Shown: piece after piece, positions 7,932-9,650 of the stretch
How positions within the stretch are numbered: position 1 is the stretch's first letter
Layout: each line of letters begins with the position of its first letter
Assembly (NCBI GenBank): GCA_018971405.1
Contig: JAGXAX010000034.1
Span: forward strand, 1-9,650
Origin: Alphaproteobacteria bacterium
GTDB taxonomy: Bacteria > Pseudomonadota > Alphaproteobacteria > Micavibrionales > UBA2020
Direction of reading: 5' to 3'
Length of the DNA stretch: 9,650 nucleotides
The notes under the pieces: generated by a model
The model's input: only the letters and a program-made list of their open reading frames with translations
Told to the model about the DNA's origin: nothing
The model's database searches: none
Position numbers and translations under genes: made by a program

Positions 7932-9650
7932 CAAGCCGCCGCGCCCTTGCCGGATTTGCCGGATTTTTCTTTTTTCTCTTCCGGCGTGATGACGAGGCCT
8001 GATTTTCCGGCTGTCACTGCCACCGCGCTGTCGTCCGGGATTTTCCCCTCGATGAGGAGGTTGGCAAGCGGGTTTTGCAACTCCTTCTGGATGACGCGTT
8101 TGAGCGGACGCGCGCCATAAGCGGGGTCGTACCCCGCGTCGGCGAGATGCTGCTTCGCGGATGCGTCCAGTCTGAGCGAGATGTTGCGCTCGGCGAGCAT
8201 CTTCTCCAGACCCGCGAGCTGGATGTCGACGACATGCACCATCATGCCGCGGGTGAGACGGCTGAAGAGCAGGATTTCGTCGATGCGGTTGAGGAACTCC
8301 GGACGGAAGGCATGGCGCACGACATCCATCACCTGCTCGCGCACCTTGCTTACATCCTCGCCGTCTTTTTGCGCGACGAGGTATTCCGCGCCGAGGTTCG
8401 ATGTCATGATGATGACGGTATTCGAGAAGCCCACGACGCGCCCCTGCCCGTCCGTCAGGCGGCCGTCGTCGAAGACCTGCAGCAGAATGTTGAACACATC
8501 CGGATGCGCCTTCTCGACCTCGTCGAACAAAATCACCTGATAGGGCCTGCGGCGCACGGCTTCCGTCAGCGTGCCGCCTTCTTCATAGCCGACGTAGCCC
8601 GGCGGCGCGCCGATCAGCCTTGCCACCGAATGTTTCTCCATGAACTCCGACATGTCGATGCGCAACATCGCGGATTCGTCGTCGAACAGGAATTCCGCCA
8701 GCGCCTTGGCCAGTTCCGTCTTGCCGACACCGGTGGGGCCAAGGAACAAAAACGTGCCCATCGGCTGGTTCTTGCGCTGCAATCCCGCGCGCGAACGCCT
8801 GACCGCGTTAGCGACGGCGGAGATCGCCTCCGCTTGACCGACGACGCGCTTCTTCAAATGCTCTTCCATCTTCAAAAGCCGGTCGCGCTCGCCCTGCATC
8901 ATCTTGTCGACGGGGATACCCGTCCAGCGGCTGACCACGGCGGCGATGTCGTTCTCGCGCACCTCTTCCTTGATCATAGTTCCTTCGGAGCCCTTGCCCG
9001 CGTCGGCCAGCTTCTGCTCCAGCTGCGGGATGACACCGTAGGTGAGCTCGCCCGCCCGCGCCCAATTGCCCGCGCGTTGCGCCTGCTCCAGCTCGATGCG
9101 CGCCTTTTCGAGTTCTTCCTGCACCTTCTGCCCTGAAGAGAGCTTTTCCTTTTCGGCCTTCCAGCGCGAGGTGAGCTCGGCGGATTCTTTTTCGAGCGTC
9201 TTCAGCTCTCCTTCGAGCTTCACGAGGCGCTCGCCCGTCGCCTTGTCGGATTTTTCCTTTTTCAGCGCCTCGCGCTCGATCTTGAGCTGGATGACGCGGC
9301 GGTCGAGCTCGTCGAGCTTTTCCGGCTTGCTGTCGACCTCCATGCGCAGGCGCGACGACGCCTCATCCATCAGGTCAATGGCCTTGTCGGGCAGGAAGCG
9401 GTCGGAGATGTAGCGGTTGGAGAGCGTCGCCGACGCGACGATCGCCGCGTCGGTGATGCGCACGCCATGGTGCAATTCATACTTCTCCTTCAGGCCGCGC
9501 AGGATGGAGATCGTGTCCTCCACCGTCGGCTCGCCGACGAAGACCGGCTGGAAGCGCCGCTCCAGCGCGGGGTCTTTTTCGATGTGCTTCCTGTATTCGT
9601 CGAGCGTCGTCGCGCCGATCATGTGGAGCTCGCCGCGGGCGAGCGCCGGT
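7931..9650 (-). CDS. clpB: ClpB disaggregase, 5'-truncated by the window edge
   Basis: The C-terminal two thirds (572 residues visible of about 860) of the Hsp100 disaggregase. ClpB works with DnaK/DnaJ/GrpE to pull proteins out of aggregates. The frame is open to the window edge: [33 protein letters not shown] is the end of nucleotide-binding domain 1, so the ATG at 9622 is internal. A long charged coiled coil (about 9020-9350) is the M-domain that separates ClpB from ClpA and ClpC. NBD2 follows, with Walker A GPTGVGKT (8717-8740), pore loop [13 protein letters not shown], Walker [16 protein letters not shown], sensor region [11 protein letters not shown] and [12 protein letters not shown]. 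The C-terminus ends in a Lys/Ser/Gly-rich tail ([16 protein letters not shown]). The stop TGA overlaps the start of the PEBP-like gene. The promoter lies outside the window. Confidence 0.97.
   Translation of the reverse strand, partial: PALARGELHMIGATTLDEYRKHIEKDPALERRFQPVFVGEPTVEDTISILRGLKEKYELHHGVRITDAAIVASATLSNRYISDRFLPDKAIDLMDEASSRLRMEVDSKPEKLDELDRRVIQLKIEREALKKEKSDKATGERLVKLEGELKTLEKESAELTSRWKAEKEKLSSGQKVQEELEKARIELEQAQRAGNWARAGELTYGVIPQLEQKLADAGKGSEGTMIKEEVRENDIAAVVSRWTGIPVDKMMQGERDRLLKMEEHLKKRVVGQAEAISAVANAVRRSRAGLQRKNQPMGTFLFLGPTGVGKTELAKALAEFLFDDESAMLRIDMSEFMEKHSVARLIGAPPGYVGYEEGGTLTEAVRRRPYQVILFDEVEKAHPDVFNILLQVFDDGRLTDGQGRVVGFSNTVIIMTSNLGAEYLVAQKDGEDVSKVREQVMDVVRHAFRPEFLNRIDEILLFSRLTRGMMVHVVDIQLAGLEKMLAERNISLRLDASAKQHLADAGYDPAYGARPLKRVIQKELQNPLANLLIEGKIPDDSAVAVTAGKSGLVITPEEKKEKSGKSGKGAAA

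Noticed and set aside
8075..9136. 353-residue plus-strand frame opposite clpB
   Set aside because: It is a shadow of the high-GC, strongly conserved clpB frame, with His/Arg-rich composition and no recognisable domain.

Overview
The window is a stretch of bacterial chromosome with GC-rich genes and short AT-rich islands between them. The IleRS, YifB/ComM, Cmk and ClpB sequences all read as alphaproteobacterial. That is a judgement from remembered family sequences; I cannot name an order or genus. I see no transposase, integrase, tRNA, rRNA or CRISPR array, so this looks like ordinary chromosome with a few lineage-specific genes between housekeeping genes.

Layout from left to right. (1) Bases 1-2745, + strand: ileS, cut at its 5' end by the window edge. 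(2) Bases 2742-3706, - strand: a two-gene unit. A small coiled-coil protein of unknown function comes first, and a stand-alone C39-like cysteine peptidase domain protein follows 2 bases after it. A promoter-like sequence precedes the pair. The peptidase stop codon interlocks with the ileS stop. (3) Bases 3716-3871: AT-rich divergent intergenic region. (4) Bases 3872-5401, + strand: yifB/comM, a Mg-chelatase-like AAA+ ATPase. (5) Bases 5402-5522: AT-rich spacer with palindromes, an extended -10 promoter and a very strong ribosome binding site. These lead into (6) bases 5523-6293, + strand, a 256-residue low-complexity protein I do not recognise. (7) About 6317-6535, - strand: the C-terminal remnant of a short-chain dehydrogenase (SDR), with no N-terminal half. 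(8) Bases 6536-7267, - strand: cmk, cytidylate kinase. (9) Bases 7383-7931 and 7931-9650, - strand: clpB (cut at its 5' end) followed by an exported YbhB/YbcL (PEBP-like) protein. The two overlap by a TGATG stop/start, and a good intrinsic terminator follows at 7336-7367.

The housekeeping genes cover translation (ileS), nucleotide metabolism (cmk), protein disaggregation (clpB) and DNA branch migration or transformation (yifB). They share no pathway and look independently transcribed. The parts least explained by known biology are the peptidase/coiled-coil pair, the low-complexity gene after yifB, and the SDR remnant next to cmk.
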